This document shows positions 49,464-62,900 of a stretch of 64,000 bases of DNA, piece by piece. The notes under the pieces are model-generated. The model saw only the letters and a program-made list of their open reading frames with translations. It was not told where the DNA came from and made no database searches. Numbering within the stretch: position 1 is the stretch's first letter; the number at the start of each line of letters is the position of its first letter. The stretch comes from Camarhynchus parvulus (lineage: Eukaryota > Chordata > Aves > Passeriformes > Thraupidae), in the NCBI RefSeq assembly GCF_901933205.1, contig NC_044572.1, positions 78,923,465-78,987,464 on the forward strand. Direction: 5' to 3'. The translations under genes were made by a program, and so were the position numbers.

Positions 49464-52400
49464 ACCATGGTCCAATTCAACTACAGAGAAAAAGAAAAAA
49501 GAAATACTTCAGGTTGTTACAAATGTATTTGGCAAAGTTATTTGCACTACAGTTCTACCTGTTCTTAATTCCTATATAGCTGGCTATTTTTCACTAGTTA
49601 TCAGATAACCCTTTTTTTAAAATGTTTTAATATTTAGGCGGTATTTAATGTAGTTTAATATTTATGGGTGATTATTAGGAAATATAAAATTAACAGGATC
49701 AAAAATAATATTTAAAGCAATTTTAGAGAAATGTGAATTACAAGAATAAAATATTGCTGTAAGCATTTACAAATGTATGTGTGTCTGCAGCTGTGGGCAC
49801 AAACCTCAGTAGCTTGGGATGTGGTTAAAAATTACTTGTTCTATTTACCCACTATTTAAATCTTTCAGAAGAAAATCTGAATAGCTTTCTGGAAATTCTT
49901 TAATTCTTCCTGTACCAGCTATTTAAAAGAAAAAAGCAATAATAGTTTCTCAAAGCATTTGAAAATCTACTACAGATATGGATATTTCAAACAACAATTA
50001 AAAAAAAACAACTATATAATATGACCCCATTGATTATACCATGGCCATCTACAAATCTAGAACCTGGGGAAAAAAGTGAAGTAATTTAAAATGTGTATAT
50101 GATTGCTCTACCAACTCAACCATAAACCAACTTCCATATTCTCATGAGTTGGTCGTCTTTGGGATTTATTCTAATTGCTTTTTATCAATACATTTTTCTT
50201 TCATTTCATTATTCCTTTTATAATTCACAAAGGATATCCTGCTCATTAATGAGAATTAGTAAGTCGTTATTAAGATCAAATGCCCTTTTTCTTTTTTGCC
50301 CTTTTGCTCAAGGGCAACTACTACAGATCGTTCTGATATCCTGGATGGGAGTGAAAGTAATTTAGTTTACACCAGTTATTCCTCAGTGCCAGAATTCCAG
50401 TGTCATATGGGGCACTCAGTAACAATCCTGTTCAGAATATTACCAGGAGCATTTAACAGCACTCTTTTACTGAAGGATTTCTCTCCTGAAGGTTGAAACA
50501 TTTCATTGCTGGAAGCAGCACTACAACTGGTCTATGAGATGAGAGAGATAACCCTGCTCTCTGTCCTAAGGTCAATTAAATACTGCCCTGAAGGGCAGAG
50601 CTAACTGAAAGTGGGTTTTTATTTTGTATGTACAATTTCTGTCAAAACCAACAGGTGTTAACTCTATATTACGAAGGGCAGTACTTGGAATGTAGCTTAG
50701 TGTGTTAAATCTACTACTGCTTTCAAGGAACAATGAAGATTTCACGGGGTTTTTTTATGACCCTAACTAGACTCTACTTTCATTTGTGCACACTACAAAA
50801 AAAGTATTCAGGACTAAAACTAGAAAGATTTCTTGCTTTAGACATTAATTAAAATTGAAAGAAATTATTTGGATTCAGAAATCCAATGTTTGTTTCTAGA
50901 TATTGATTTGGTTGATACTAAAAAGTGATAAGATACTGCTCAATACAATCAGTTTTGTCATAACAGCTTCCCAAGAAATGGAACCATGGAGCTTCCCTGT
51001 TTTAGGGTTTGTTTGTTGGGGAGTTTATGCTTTTAGCCCACTTAGCCATTTTCCCAGCAGTTATCTGGTGCCAGCCCACAGTACCCTTCTAAGGGGCTGA
51101 GCTCACCTGGATTTCTGCTAAGTGTGTGGACATCTGCAATCTGCATCCAAGTCCTGAAGGTTTGTTCAGTGCAACTTAAATGCCAGTCCCCCATGCAGGC
51201 TGGGACTCACTTTTTCTGTTCATTGACCATCACAACAACACATTAATTAAGAGCACAACATATTCTGAAGATGTCTTTTATGTGTTTTAATTTTCCTCTA
51301 ATCAAATGTGAGGAAGGCATCACACATTTATTTTTCCATCTGACAGAACCTCACTCAGAGTCAGCTGTTTTTGAATTTTTCTTTTCTGTGGTTCATTGAA
51401 TTCCATCTGCCATTAAGTTGTCATCACCTCACATGTTGGTATTTCAATTTAATAGAACTGGCTAATTTTACTTAATTTTTAATAAGCACAGTGAATTTTC
51501 ATTAATTAGACTGGCCTTACTGGTGGGGATCTAGGTGTGCAGGACTAAAGTGGCCAGATGAATCAGTCAAAAATTAGACCATGGAAATTTGTATTCAGAC
51601 TTTTTACATGCCCACACAACTGGATTCTTAAAAAGACCTTATCTCAAAGCTGGAAATATTTTGAAAGAGTGAAACTGTGAGTTTCATGCAAATGGCAGAG
51701 GAGTCAAAGTGATATAGATAAATCATCTGTAGGCTGTAAAAGAGTTTGTTGGTGTCGCTAATTACATCTCCCACTGCATCACAGTTAAAACAGCAAAAAA
51801 GATACCAGGGAGGTAATACAGATGAGATACTACTCCCTCAGATGTTCAGGATTTTTTCAGTCTAGGAGATCTGAAAAATGGCAAAGAGAAGCAGTAAACA
51901 GTACTGTCACAAGAAAAGAAAATTTTTCTTGATAGTAATAAAATATTTTGGATTATGCTGAAAGATACAGAAAGAAATCTGTATCTCAAACATGAGGATA
52001 TTAGCTTTTTAAACAGTACAGTTGTTTTGTCTTCTGTCTTGTTTCCAAGGGGAATCAAAATATGACTAGCAGCCAAAAATCTGAATTTTATTAGATGTTC
52101 GTTGTCCTTTTGTATCACTAATTCCCAAGAGCTTTTTTGCTGTTTTATTTAGAAACCTTCAGTTAATTAAATACATTTCTAGAACACTGCTCTCCAACAG
52201 ATGACTGAAAAGTCTGGTCAATTCTATTTAATTCCTGCTGCTCTTCTGCAAATTCTTTTCTATTGTCATCAAATGTGCTCCCTTTTTCAGCAAATGCAGT
52301 ATCCCCTGAGGCTGCCCATTTTCTCCATTGCTAAAAATACTTTCTTCTGTCTCAAAATGAGTATCCTATTGGACAGGACAGAGGGTCCTTTTCTCCCACA

Positions 52401-53110
52401 ACAGACTTTTGGTATCCAGAGATCATGATATGCAATCTGTTATTTTAGGACACTAAATGTTTTTGAGGAAACTCAAATTATGGTAATGCTCCAATCAGGT
52501 AGAACAGAAATACAAGGTTACAATATCCAAAGGATCTTCTGGACATATTTTAGTGTAATAGGCAATAACAATCAGTAAACCCCATGATGAGGATCCCACT
52601 TAGTACCAACTGTTGAATTAGGTTTCCACTTACATCCTTTGTCACCTCAAAGTCTTGAGCTGTCTAATACATGAGACATTGCCCTACCCATACTTTGGAC
52701 TCAATAAATTTGTTGTCCTTAGACTTGCACCTGCTCTTTAACGTTTATATCAAAATATTTGAACTAAGGTTTGGTTTGGTTTCAAAAGGAAGGAAAAATT
52801 GGTATCTAAATTCTCACTTTTTCCAATGTAACTAAATCTTACTTGCTGTTTAACCCTGTCTGCTAGAAATGACCACCATTTCACATTTTTAAAAAATGTT
52901 TATTTCTTATAAACGAGCTATGTGTCATTTCTTGTTTAAAAATGGACAATATTGAATTCTCTGGCTGTAAATTATAAAAGCAAATGCGGGTATTTCTATA
53001 ATGAGAAAGTACAAGTATTGTATCATGTGGTACAATGTCCAGTGTAAAAGTCAACTTTGAAATTTTGAAGCTAAATGCCTGTTTGACCAACCTAACTATA
53101 GTCTCTGATG
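49464..53110. other. AT-rich unique DNA, no gene recognised
   Basis: No LINE or LTR recognised. Short open frames only. Several TAATTA cores occur (for example near 51500) but isolated cores are expected by chance in such AT-rich DNA. Confidence 0.6.
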
Positions 53111-53127
53111 AAAAAAAAAAAAAAAAA
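53111..53127. repeat. Poly-A tract (17 A)
   Basis: Uninterrupted A run followed by GAGAAAATTC. No adjacent retrocopy is visible. Confidence 0.95.
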
Positions 53128-56100
53128 GAGAAAATTCTTTGCTATCCTTAAGACAAAGTATTTCACTGTACATAGAACTTTGGAAATCATGTTTTTTATG
53201 ATACAGGAATTTAAAGGATCTGCAAAAAGTAAAGCAATTGCTTAGTAATGTCTTCTGATCCAATAGAGTGCCAAATTAGAATATCAGCAAGAGGTTTGAA
53301 AAAAGCTAGAGGTTGCTTTTTCTAAAATGGGTCACTTAAACAGCAGAATTGTGTCAACTGGATATTTGAGATACTAAAATCAGCTGGATAGATGATTCAA
53401 GGACGAGGAATATATCAAGCACTAATTATAAAAAAAATTAGCCTGGACTGATTTGTCATTCCTGTTCTTAAATTCTTATTGCCCTTTCAAATAATTACCT
53501 TCATTAATATATATTTATGGTTTGGAGACTATTGTTTCTGTCTTGGCTGTTTAATTGTCAGTAGGGATGATTTCAAATACATGCCTTCCTGATATCAGAA
53601 GGTGCTGTGGAAACTTTATATTACTTTCCATCACTCGTTCAGTGTGCCTGAATAAAATAACATGTGCTAGCAAGGACTTTGGAACTGTACTAAAGCCATG
53701 AGTCAAACCTTTAAGATATTCTTGCCCTGATTAAAAATTACTCTGCAGTAGCCCATAGTAACATGTGCTTATGCTACTTCAATCACATATCAGACTCAGC
53801 TACGTCATCATTACAACACACCTGGATTATTAAGTTCTTGTCTATGAAAGAAAATTCAGGCTTCCTTTACTAGAACCATTGATAAAGAAGATACACAGAA
53901 AGATCTTTTGACTTTGTCAGCTGGGAAGAAATGATAAATCTGCATAATTTTCACTATTTCCAATAAGAAAATGTAGTTTCAGTTCTCAAGTTGTGTTAGC
54001 GAGCATCTGTCAGGGTTTGGGAATACCAGTTGTCACAGAGCAATGAGTCATATGGTTCATGAGACAGTGTGTTGATGTGCTGTGAAGAGCACCCTCTTGG
54101 GCAGAGGAATTAATGTGTCCCATCCTCATTTAGTGCTGTTGTTAATTGCAGTCAGGGATGGGAAGCAAGGGCGCTGGCAGACAGCTCTGTTTAGATGTTT
54201 ACGTGACTCACTGTAGTTACTTGGGACAATATAGAAATTGCCAAAAATGGAATAGTGCTATAATAAAATCATGCATAGCACATTGGGATCATATTGGTGT
54301 TAAAATTATAGAAATTTCATTTGATAAACATTTCCTGATAATGCGAAACAAGCTGATGACCTTTAGATATCAGTATGAAAGGCATGAGAAAACAGACTGT
54401 GAAAGAAGCCACAAGAAAAACAAATTGCAGAAACAATCAAACTCTGGGTGATGCAGTTGCTTGGCTTCTGTATCAAAGGTTCGCTGGTAATATGGATGTC
54501 TAACATCCTTCTGAATGTGTAGGAAATTTACATATGCTAAATCTCTGACCAAGCATATCATTTTTTATTGCTACAGACAGTCTTTACTCTGGGTGTTAAA
54601 CTTTATGTATCAGTAATTTCTGCTATACTGACATTGAAACATAAGGTTAATTGCAACAGAACCCCACTGTCAGGCCCACACAACCTGACACCTTTCCAGC
54701 CCAGTCACCAGAGCTATCAAATGAGATAAGGCACTCAGTAACAGAAAAGTTTTGGTTTTACACCATAAGATCTGTCTTGGTATGTCACACATATTTATTT
54801 AGAAAATACAGAAAAGTTAATGAATATAGAAAATGGCAACTATTTTTTTGCATATCTGGTCTGAAGCAATTCTTCCACATAAAATGTTCAACTGCCTATT
54901 TGCATTTGTGCTGCTCTGATCTCCACGTAACACTTTAGCATAGCTGGATTCCAAATATCCAGTTGTATTGGTAAAGGAAAGATTTAGCTGTGGACATTCC
55001 TTTTCTGAGGAAGTTCTGCATGGTATTTGCAGGAAAAGAAGAGAGTGCCTACCAGAGGCCCCAAATTCCTTCAACAGATGCTTGCTCTAGGGAGTCAATT
55101 CCTCATTCTTCCACTTGTGTTATTAACTTCCAATTTCCTGATGGTCAGTCTGCAGAGCATAGCTACAAATTGCCTGCTTTCTAGACATGGATGAATTTAC
55201 TTTTTTCTTTTCCAGCTTGACAGAGATGCATAGACTTCCCTTACTTTATCTGGTGCTGAAATCTCTTCTGTGATTCTGGTTACTGTCTGATATCTTATAA
55301 TGGGTTCTGTTAAAGTTCTCTAGCTGTCTAAACAAGTCATTAATTGAATATACATAAGAAATTAATCAAATTATTCTTCTTGAATATGTAGACTGTAATA
55401 AACTTGTGCTTTAAAATGGTGTAATATTTCTGTTGAGGTGTTATAATCTTTAATCTTACTAGACATTATTTCATAATTCTTTAATCTTAAAAAATGTATT
55501 AGCATTTTTACTTTCACATAACTTCTGAATGTTAATATATAGTGAAATTCTCTTTCTCAAAGAGTGTTTTTGCTTCTATATATGTGTCAGGACCTTGCTT
55601 GAACAATTGCAAGACACTGGAACAAGGTCTGTTTTTCCAGCTACTTGGAAATTCCATTTCCTCCCCTTCCCCTCTGGGGCAGAAAGATAAAAATATTTGC
55701 CTTTCCATAATAATGTTTTCTGGTAATATTAGTGAGTTGTATTGATCTCTTGAAGAAAAAACTCAACTAAATGCAAATGTGGAATTTCCTGCAAAAGTTA
55801 AAATTTCTTTGCATACAGGCCTGTAGGTGCTCAATGGATTCATCTTCACAATTTGATGTGCAGTGTAAGGGAATATATGTAATCTCCCCATTATTTTACT
55901 GTTATGCAATTTGTGGCCAGCAGCATATTCTTTAGTCTTGACCTCCACAGTCAGTGAGAAGTTGGCTGGAAAGGAGTTGTCCAGTTGCTGAACTCATAAA
56001 CACCAAACTGAAAAGTGATGTTTGCTGCACAGAGGCAAGGCTTTTATTTCTTGTTGATAAGTATGTTTCTGCAGTACACCAAAATCTTCCAGAAGTCTTC

Positions 56101-56571
56101 TACACAGAATAGTGCTGGACTTTTGTAGTTGTACTTACTGACTGTGACAGCACACAGTCTACATAGTGCAAAGTTAAGGTTAAGACCACATTTGGTTTTT
56201 TCCCATGGCAAAGAGATTAACACAACATAGTGCATAAACATGGCACTGAAAAAGATATTTATAATCTAATTATTACAAGTCATAGAAAACAATGCAGTTT
56301 TCATTTTGTACATTTATTTAGCAGCAGCATCATTAAATAGCTTACTTTTTTCCCACAGAGAAGTTTGAAGTTTAGCAGCCTTTGGAAGCAAGTATGAACC
56401 CTTTCAGTATATTATCTGTCTGTCTATATCCATAATTTTTGTCTAAAGTGAGTATAGAGTGCCTTCACACAGAGTCTTACAGCTCCTGGACAAAATGAAT
56501 TTACTTTATGAGCACCATTAAAAATATTTAGCTGCCCCTTTTCACTGTTTGGATGTTTTCCAGAGCTGCTT
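53128..56571. other. Unique DNA, no gene; complex block at 53730-54190
   Basis: The block 53730-54190 is less AT-rich and has a varied base sequence with a TACGTCA (53811-53817) and a TGAGTCAT (54044-54051), the cores of ATF/CREB- and AP-1-type sites. Whether these are used is unknown. The open frame 54146-54451 (101 codons) has no known domain. Confidence 0.5.
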
Positions 56572-56642
56572 ATGCAGAGTTGCTGTTTCTGTCAGATGAA
56601 ATATTAAGGCATGTTACCTTGTCTGACAGAAACAGTAAGCAT
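56572..56642. repeat. Imperfect long hairpin (perfect 14-bp core)
   Basis: CTGTTTCTGTCAGA (56583-56596) pairs perfectly with TCTGACAGAAACAG (56622-56635). With G-U pairs allowed, the stem extends inwards to 56599/56619 and outwards to 56580/56638, giving 20 pairs and a loop of about 19 bases. After a 4-base bulge, four more pairs form (56572-56575 with 56639-56642). No transposon or gene is recognised beside it. Confidence 0.8.
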
Positions 56643-59600
56643 CAAGGATTTCCTGGGAAGAAACATCAATATGCAGCATGTTAAGTTTAATATTTCACAA
56701 CATTACTAATTAAATTATCACCTCAACATCAACTTCTAATAATAGCTATAACTAAAATGTGTACAGCTGTTTATCTTCTTTAAAGATAATCCATCTGACA
56801 GACTGCACAGCTCTTTTATCACCCCCATTGCCTTAAAGTGACTCAGTACCTATTCCGGATGAATCAATGGCAATAATCCAGATTAATTCAACAGTGGGAG
56901 GCTAGAACCACTGTGACAGGAAAAATTTCTTCCTTAGACATATAGTATGATGTGAGGAAATATTTGTACTTTTATATTGTGCTCTTGGTTTTGAAGCTTT
57001 TTAGGTCTTGGGGTTTTTTTTGATTTTTTGTTTCCTTTTTTTGTTTGTTCGTTTGTTTGTTTGTTTTGTTGGTGGTTTTTTTTTCTTTTTTCTTTTTTTC
57101 TTTTCTTTACAGTTTTAAATTAGGTATGACATGCAACCTGACTACAAAGACAAGTAGGGCAGCTGACAGGAAAAGTGAAATTTCTTGCACTAAAAAGATT
57201 TCATGTTAAACATAATCTTACCTATTGATTCAGGTCATTTTTTTAAACATTGCAGCTGATATATGCCTTGTTTGTTTCTTAGAAGGGAAAGTAGTACCCA
57301 ATCAAGGGGCAGAAATACATGCTAAACAAAATAGAGAAAACATTTTGGGGATGAATATGAAAGAGAGAAAATCTGTTATACTTACAAAGGTATGATGTAT
57401 ATATGTGCCTCTTATATGCATGCATGTTCTTCAAAATGTATAATTAATTCAGGAAATCATGAAAGAAACAGATGCAACCACATGCAGTACAGTTTTTCTA
57501 GGATAATTTGAAGATAACCAAACATTCATGAGGTGGATATACACAGCGGTTCATAAAAAGGGGCATGAGTTCAACAAACAACCTGAATGAAGCGCTGAAA
57601 TGTCTAGATTAAATACAAAAATATTGCCAGTAGGAATAAATACAAAGTCATGGATGCTGAGCATATTGAGGAAAAACAATAACTAATACTAACTTGCCTA
57701 TAATTTGAAAAATTCTTTTTCACAGTTGGAAAAGCAGATAGCTAAATGTATAGCAAATACAAATATTTTTTAGTAAAACCTACGGTTAAAATATCTAAGA
57801 GAAGCCAGAATCCAACTGAAAATTTAGTAGGGGAAAAGCTGGATATATTAAAGTTGAGGGTTACACAGGAAACTGAGCATAGTCATTGGAGGCATTGCAG
57901 CACAGAAACCTCTGCACAAGTGGGGCAAAGAGAAGTAAGCATAAATAAATTTTGGGGTCTTGCTGGAAGGATATGACAAGAGCTACTGAAGTAAAACTTA
58001 GGTAACAGGAAAACCACTGGAGCACAAAACCCTGAGAGCCCAAGGAAGTAATAGATAAGCCATAAATAATTTACAGTGTCTGAAAACACTTCAATGATCA
58101 AAAGGGGAGGAGAGCAGAGAGAATATCTTTGAGTACAGTCAGCTGCAGTTTATTAGCAAACTTTTTAAAAAGTAGTTCAGAAGAATTTGAGAGGGTGAAA
58201 ACAACAGACTGCTTATTTTTCTTTGCCATTATTGAGAATTAAAATGAAGAATATGAATTTTGAGCTTGGATGACAACTGTCAAGTACATACAAAACAGAA
58301 CTGTAATAAACCTTCTGAATTCAGTTAGCATTCAATCATGTTTGGAAAGCTCTTAAACCTTGAAATTCTGCACCAGATGCAGAATAAAAGAAAGCAATTT
58401 CTCATGCAATTGTTCACCTTTGACTCTTTTTTTTAGTACCAACAGAATTGATACCAAACTCTCAATGCCTCTCAATGATCACTTCATATCACAACTCTTC
58501 CTACTTCACCTATAGAAATCTTGTTAAAGATCTAGTTGTGACCCAGTAAGTTCTTTGTGTTAAGCAATCCTTATTTATTATGTTCTAATGCTTCACAGTG
58601 TGTTGTTTGCAAACTCCACGACTGTCAACACAAGTTAAAATAAAGGTAAAGGTATGCAGCAGTCATGTTTTCCACCTCTTCCTGAATGAGTATTTATCAT
58701 GTTGAACAGGTCAATGTCCTTCAGCATAACAATCATTTTAAAGCTCTGCTTTCCCCAGTTTCTTCCATATTTGCTGTAACTGCCTAACAACAGGGATTAC
58801 ACATCCTGCAATACATAATATGTATTTTCTTAACAAAATTCAGATACAATGTATTTAAATAGGCATGCCAGCTATCAGTGTAACACACAAAACCAAGGGA
58901 AAGATTTGAAATGTAGTGAAATTTCAGGGATACTCTTGGCAAAGAGAGAAGCTGAAATTACTATCCTGTGATGCGAAGTCTATTACCATAGTGATTTTTG
59001 TAGCTCCCTCATAAAAAGGCCAGGTTGGAGTTTATCAAAAATGACATAGGTTTAAAAGCATTTCAAGCTTGTCCACACTTGTCCACAATACTGCTCTTCA
59101 TAACAATTATATAGTAAATGCTACGTGCTTAAGCTGCAGTAGGATTTGAGAGAGGTTATTAAGATTTATTACTACTGTTGGAATATAAACAAACTGAACC
59201 AGTATCTTGAAATTGCTGTGGTTAACTGCCCTTTCATAATAATTAAGGGTAGCAGAAATATACTAATAGACTATATATAAATATATATTATTTATTTATT
59301 TATTTCTACATAAATGTATATTCACACATACACCTTCTGTTGTCTGCCTATCATTTAACAAATAAACTAACTAAATGTAGTTGGAAGGATTGACACTAAT
59401 TCAGTTTTTCAAAACAGCCAAAAAACCCCATGATATTTAAGGTTATCAATACATAACACATTTGGAAAAGAAGCAGGAGCTTCTTTAGTGACAGTTTTTT
59501 TGGTTTTGGAGTATGTTTCCTTTTTTTGTGTGTGACTTTTTAGATTCTGTTGCTTTTTTTTCTCCCCTGGAACAAAAATGTATGTTTCTGATCTAGAAAG

Positions 59601-59915
59601 AAATAAAAGAGGTTTGATTGATCAGAAGCCCTAACAGTAATTGCACAGAATTACTATTTTAGATACATGAGCAGAACAGTGAGGGTAAGCCTCTTGAAGT
59701 ATTCTATAAGAAAAAAAAATGGAAAGAAATAATCTTGGACCCATTGCAATAAAAAAATTTCATTGAGGAGAATTGACTTTGACAAATGAATTGCATTTTC
59801 AGAGGAATGCAAAGCAAGATTTATATCTTTTGGTTTGGCAGAACACCAAGCTACTTAAAGTATAAAAAGAAATAAATGAAGTATATGAATTTTTTATATT
59901 ACCCTTAAGACTTAT
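56643..59915. other. Unique DNA with a T-rich low-complexity tract
   Basis: No gene recognised. 56780-56930 is fairly complex in composition and may belong with the hairpin block to its left. A T/GTTT-rich tract spans 57013-57112. A TTTA microsatellite of about four units is at 59289-59307. Confidence 0.55.
57013..57112. repeat. T-rich and GTTT low-complexity tract
   Basis: T runs interrupted by G or C, including about seven GTTT-like units at 57042-57070, ending in TTTCTTTACAG. Confidence 0.9.
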
Positions 59916-59950
59916 TTCTGTTATATTCTGTTATATTGTCTGTTATATTC
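59916..59950. repeat. Three TCTGTTATAT units
   Basis: TCTGTTATAT occurs three times with spacings of 10 and 12 bp, a small local tandem duplication. Confidence 0.85.
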
Positions 59951-62900
59951 CAATGACTTTAATGAAGACTAAGTTAAGGTTTTCAGTTTTGGTCGTTAAA
60001 AATTTGGTATTGTGCCAGGTAGTATAATGAAGGGTAAAAATAAATTCTGGGGATTATATCTTCAGTTTTATGCTCTATTACCAGTTAACACTTTTTTTTT
60101 CCCCCCCACATATTGCAGACCACAAGGACTCCTATTTCAGGAAAGCCAAGATCTATTTGATGAAGACTTACCTAAATGTAGACACACAGACCAACCTTCT
60201 GCCTTTTCCTTACTTGGCTATTGATAGTTTGAGATGTGAGAAGAAGCAGTCTCCTACAGGAAAAATCAGGGATATGTTGAAATAGGCATGCCAGCCTATT
60301 TCATTGCTATAGATTAGTGGAATTTGGATGAGATTGTGTTCAAAGGTCAGGTCAGCTTCAGCCTTTGTTCTGTCTCAGTCTTAAATGCTTAAAGTAGCCC
60401 TTAGGTTTCCAAAGACAAATCTACTGAACAAAATCAACATGGTTGAACGGCATATATTTATAGCCTGTGGCTGAATGATAATAACAAAATTCTTGTCTAG
60501 CTGTGGCTAGTACAACCTTCATGAAACTACGTAATGTTAGTTGCAATCACTGTGTAGATTATATTCTGCTCACAGGTTGTACAATGACATTGCAGCCATC
60601 TTCACTTGGTTAATGGGTCACCTAAATGAAATGACAGGGAAGATTACAGCTGAACTCCCATTTGACAAATGTCTTAATCATAAAACGTAATAAACATTGT
60701 CACTTCCTTCTGTGCTGCCATTACTTGGAGAATGGTGGTCTTGTCATATCAAGGTTAAATTACGTAGGTAAGCAGAAAAGAAGTTAGTGGTGACTTACAG
60801 ACACCCACCATAATTATCATTGCCACTTGTGGTCTCACCATTTCTGGTTACAGCGCTGCAGTATTTTTTCATAGCATTAAAATTCAGTCTACACTGTACT
60901 GTGAATAAACTTATGTCAAATGCATCAGTAGTGTCTGATACACAGGGATATTTTTTAAGGTATTCCCACAGACTTAGTGGAAATATTAATGTTGCATTTC
61001 TTAAGTTGCTGTGGAGAAGTTAAAAGTTGAAGTTCAAAACAAAAAGGGGAAAGAAAAGACTAAAATATTCAGCATCAAATCAAATAAAAGGCAGCTTTTT
61101 GCAAGCTATCTTAAAATTATGGTAAAATTTAACACTTTTAAGGAATCTGGATTTTCAGTTACATAACTTAATGGGATTTGAATTTTTCTCGTTGATAAAA
61201 CTAAATTGCTGGAATTTGCACATATATTTATGTAAATATACTAAAAACACTGAAGTCATGTCAGTTTCTAAAACTATGTACAGAAAGTAAAAAGTCTTGG
61301 TATGAAAATTTTCTAATGTCACTCTTTTCATTTTTCACATATAACCATCAAGGTGCACTTATGACAGACCTGGCTGAAGATAGCTTCCTACCCCATGGCA
61401 TGAAATAACTGGGAAAATGGCATGTGAAACTAATTTTTCCCTAGTGGTCATATATTACAGCTATTTACTATAGGTGCAACACCTCTGGAGACTGGCAGCT
61501 TCACCTATTGCCTAGCACTGTTGTAGTGTCATGACAGAAACAAATACATATTTAACACTTTGAATGTATGATATCAGAGCAACTTTTTGGTTACAGAGAT
61601 CAGGAAAATTGTAGCATATTTAAGAATTAAAAGAAATGTACTTTTCAATTACGATCATGTACTTTGTCTCGTCAAGAATATAATTAAGATGAAAGACTAA
61701 GTGTTATTCTGTTTCTGATAAAAGCATTAAATAATCCCCAGCAAAACCCAAGAATCTACACAGTTCCATCTAGCATGGACAGTATAGTCAAGGTGCATTG
61801 CATTTGGAGCAGTAGTCAAAGATGTTGTTTATCCTTCAATAGATTACAACCAGATAACTTCTCATCATTTAGTGTTTTGTAAATAGGCTCACAGTTTGAA
61901 AAACAATGAGCTTTTAAGTCCGCAAATACTCCTACAACTGCCTTTCATTTGGAAAAACAAGGCTTTATTTATGGATGGTCTTAAAAAGAAATCAAGTTTT
62001 CATGTTAAACAAGATGAAGACATGATTTTTTTTTTCTCTCTCACATCCTTCATTCCTACAGGTTATGTTTTCTCCATGTTAAATAAGAAGACCTTCCTAT
62101 TTTTTTTCCATGTTTTTTGAGCAAAAAAAGCTAATCGCATCACCTCACAATTCCAGTAGATTTGCAGTCACTTTTCAGAAATCTGAAGATCAACTGGGGC
62201 AAACCAGAAGACATGAGAAGAAGTAAACTCAATTATATGAGATCTAAGCCTTCAAAAAAGAAGGAAATTGCAAAATGTTAGTAGCGAGAATAACAATACT
62301 TTTTATTTTTATATAAAAAAGAACATAAATTATTTTAAAATTTTGATGGTCACACCTGTTGCCTTTTTCTTTCCTTCTGATTACTGCTGTTCTAGTCACA
62401 AAGAAATAGTAAAGAGGACATGGATGATGAGAGTAGGAAAGTGCTGCTGAAACTCCAATTTTAATAGAATTTATATACTCTTTGTGTTGGATTTTTTGTG
62501 GGTTTTTCTTGTTGTTTTTATTGTGTGTTTGTTTTGTTTTGTTTGTGTTTTGATTGCGATATTTCTTTGTAACATGGCTTGTGTTTCCACCATTTGCATT
62601 TTCAAACAGTAAAGTTCTGTGTCTTAACAAGACAATTTTCTCATAAGGAAAATTGCTTATATAAAGTGCCAAAATTTTTATTTTTATATGCAACAATTTT
62701 GAGAGTGATGATCAATCAAATCACAACTAATTGCCTCTTCCTTTTTGTTCCTCATTTAAATGTCAGTGCAGATGTCCTGTGTGAAGAAGCAAAAGTCATC
62801 TCAGGAAAGAAAGGAAAAACTTCTGAAAATATTTCTTTTACTTCTTTGAAGTTTTATTTCTGTCAGGTCTTCTCAGTGACTCTTCATGGAAGTTATGTGT

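Noticed and set aside
62244..62696. 150-codon open frame on the minus strand
   Set aside because: Composition is dominated by Lys/Asn/Thr/Gln encoded by a T/G-rich low-complexity tract. No domain or gene context.
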